Assembly (NCBI GenBank): GCA_900548975.1
Contig: URMS01000023.1
Coordinates: 1 to 40,875 of the forward strand
Direction of reading: 5' to 3'
DNA from: an uncultured Porphyromonadaceae bacterium
GTDB lineage: Bacteria > Bacteroidota > Bacteroidia > Bacteroidales > Muribaculaceae
DNA: 40,875 nucleotides
Shown: in pieces, positions 40,230 to 40,875 of the stretch
Position numbering within the stretch: the stretch's first letter is position 1
How the letters are laid out: each line of letters starts with the position of its first letter
Notes under the pieces: generated by a model
Told to the model about the DNA's origin: nothing
The model's input: the letters and a program-made list of their open reading frames with translations, nothing else
Database searches by the model: none
Made by a program: the position numbers and the translations under genes

Positions 40230-40691
40230 TCATTGAGCTTCTTCGGGCAAATCGAATTTGGTGTAATCAATTCCAAGGTTTTTGAGCCAATTTTCATACT
40301 CTTCACGAAAGGACATTCTTTTGTGATGTTCTTCCTGATTGGCTATATAGCGGATCACATCGGGTAAGGCCGAATGTGAATAACTCATTCGCCCGCTTCC
40401 GTCCTGCCATGCGAATTTCCCCTGCACGAGCCGCTTTTTGTTTACCCACAATGACGATTCCGTTTTCATATGTCTTATGATTTCATTCTCCGGGACGGCT
40501 CCGCGCGTGCTGAACAGTACATGCACATGGTCGGCCACTCCGCCAATTTTGATCGGTTTTACACCTTCGATGTCGGAAAGAGTCTGACCGATGGCTGCAT
40601 ATAATTGCTCGCGCCATGGCGGCATGATCAGGCCGAGACGGTATTTTACACCAAACACCGCCATGATATAGATTTGTGAAAAGGAATGCAT
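40230..40691 (-). CDS. HUH-type (Y1, IS200-like/REP-associated) transposase
   Basis: A 153-residue single-domain Y1 transposase. The metal-binding HUH motif is HVH (55-57) in GGVADHVHVLF, and the candidate nucleophile is Tyr115 in VIRYIANQEEHHK. Residues 8-20 (YIMAVFGVKYRLG) match the family's first strand. Length is complete for the IS200/RAYT group. Flanking inverted REP-like hairpins, instead of the asymmetric ends of IS200/IS605, favour a REP-associated transposase (RAYT). It has its own promoter. No accessory TnpB is present. Confidence 0.88.
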   Translation of the reverse strand: MHSFSQIYIMAVFGVKYRLGLIMPPWREQLYAAIGQTLSDIEGVKPIKIGGVADHVHVLFSTRGAVPENEIIRHMKTESSLWVNKKRLVQGKFAWQDGSGRMSYSHSALPDVIRYIANQEEHHKRMSFREEYENWLKNLGIDYTKFDLPEEAQ

Positions 40692-40696
40692 AATGG

Positions 40697-40728
40697 CAAA
40701 TGTACCACCATTTTATTTAATACCCAAA
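40697..40728 (-). promoter_or_regulatory. Promoter of the HUH transposase gene, near-leaderless
   Basis: On the minus strand TTTG (40725-40728), 20-nt spacer and TACATTTG (40697-40704) match the consensus. The -7 box ends 5 nt before the ATG. Confidence 0.7.
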
Positions 40729-40783
40729 TAAAAATCATTAGCTTTCGTATGTTTTCTTTTGGTATGCTCTTATTTTATCTCGC

Positions 40784-40875
40784 GACCCGCTCCCGCGGGT
40801 CTGTGTGAGGGGTGGGGGTACCGCACGCAGGGTCTCGCTTCGCTCCACCCTGCGCTATTGTCCGGGCACCCGCTC
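40784..40875. repeat. REP-like hairpin cluster, right side of the transposase unit (cut by window edge)
   Basis: Palindromes GACCCGC-tccc-GCGGGTC (40784-40801) and CGCAGGGT-N13-ACCCTGCG (40826-40854). Bases 40826-40863 are the inverse of 40094-40131 with one mismatch, and the similarity extends to GAGCGGGT at the window end. Confidence 0.82.

Overview
The window is a G+C-rich chromosomal stretch from a member of the Bacteroidales, plausibly a Muribaculaceae-like gut lineage (inference from protein families and G+C; no 16S gene is present). Supporting signs are repeated TTTG-N20-TAnnTTTG promoters (the Bacteroidetes -33/-7 type), weak or absent Shine-Dalgarno sequences, DUF4254, DUF1573 and C39/VKOR proteins, an SU10-type phage capsid gene and a secreted nuclease with a C-terminal domain resembling type IX secretion signals.

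Layout. 1-3442: end of a MITE, a MerR-type regulator, a small unknown gene, a secreted histidine phosphatase (phytase/MINPP-like), a second MITE and an AAA ATPase. 3470-8415: small membrane protein, dxs, trkA and trkH in one overlapping operon. 8552-13884: YraN, an M24 aminopeptidase, then gamma carbonic anhydrase, a PASTA protein, an RluD-type pseudouridine synthase and aroE, tightly packed. 13919-17280 (minus): isolated phage-like cassette (small acidic protein, capsid, head-completion-like protein, portal). 17417-19996: DUF1573 protein, thioredoxin, C39/VKOR membrane protein and an overlapping 38-codon peptide gene. 20177-21824: SpoU-type RNA methyltransferase and LD-carboxypeptidase. 21825-28752 (minus): uvrC, an AlbA/ATPase/winged-helix regulator, ruvB, a GT9 glycosyltransferase, DUF4254 and recO. 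28908-30952: tRNA-Glu, rpsT, identical tRNA-Glu, terminator, HAD hydrolase, ribF. 31022-33368: ABC-type ATPase plus DUF4435/TOPRIM-like gene, the gene pair of PARIS-type anti-phage defence, split by a 337-bp MITE. 33464-39961: dnaX, proB, proA and a secreted endonuclease I, chained by 1-nt overlaps or short gaps. 40071-40875: a HUH (Y1/RAYT-like) transposase between inverted REP-like hairpin clusters.

Most of the window is housekeeping sequence. The accessory parts are the A+T-richer NTPase genes (2309-3442, 23681-25183, 31022-33368), the phage cassette, the MITEs and the RAYT unit. The most notable points are: two MITEs inserted exactly at stop codons with T-N-A target duplications and a shared subterminal block; the PARIS-like pair with a MITE between its genes; a short peptide gene coupled to a C39/VKOR gene; a stranded capsid-portal cassette; rpsT between identical tRNA genes; and several promoters whose -7 box lies only 4-7 nt before the start codon.
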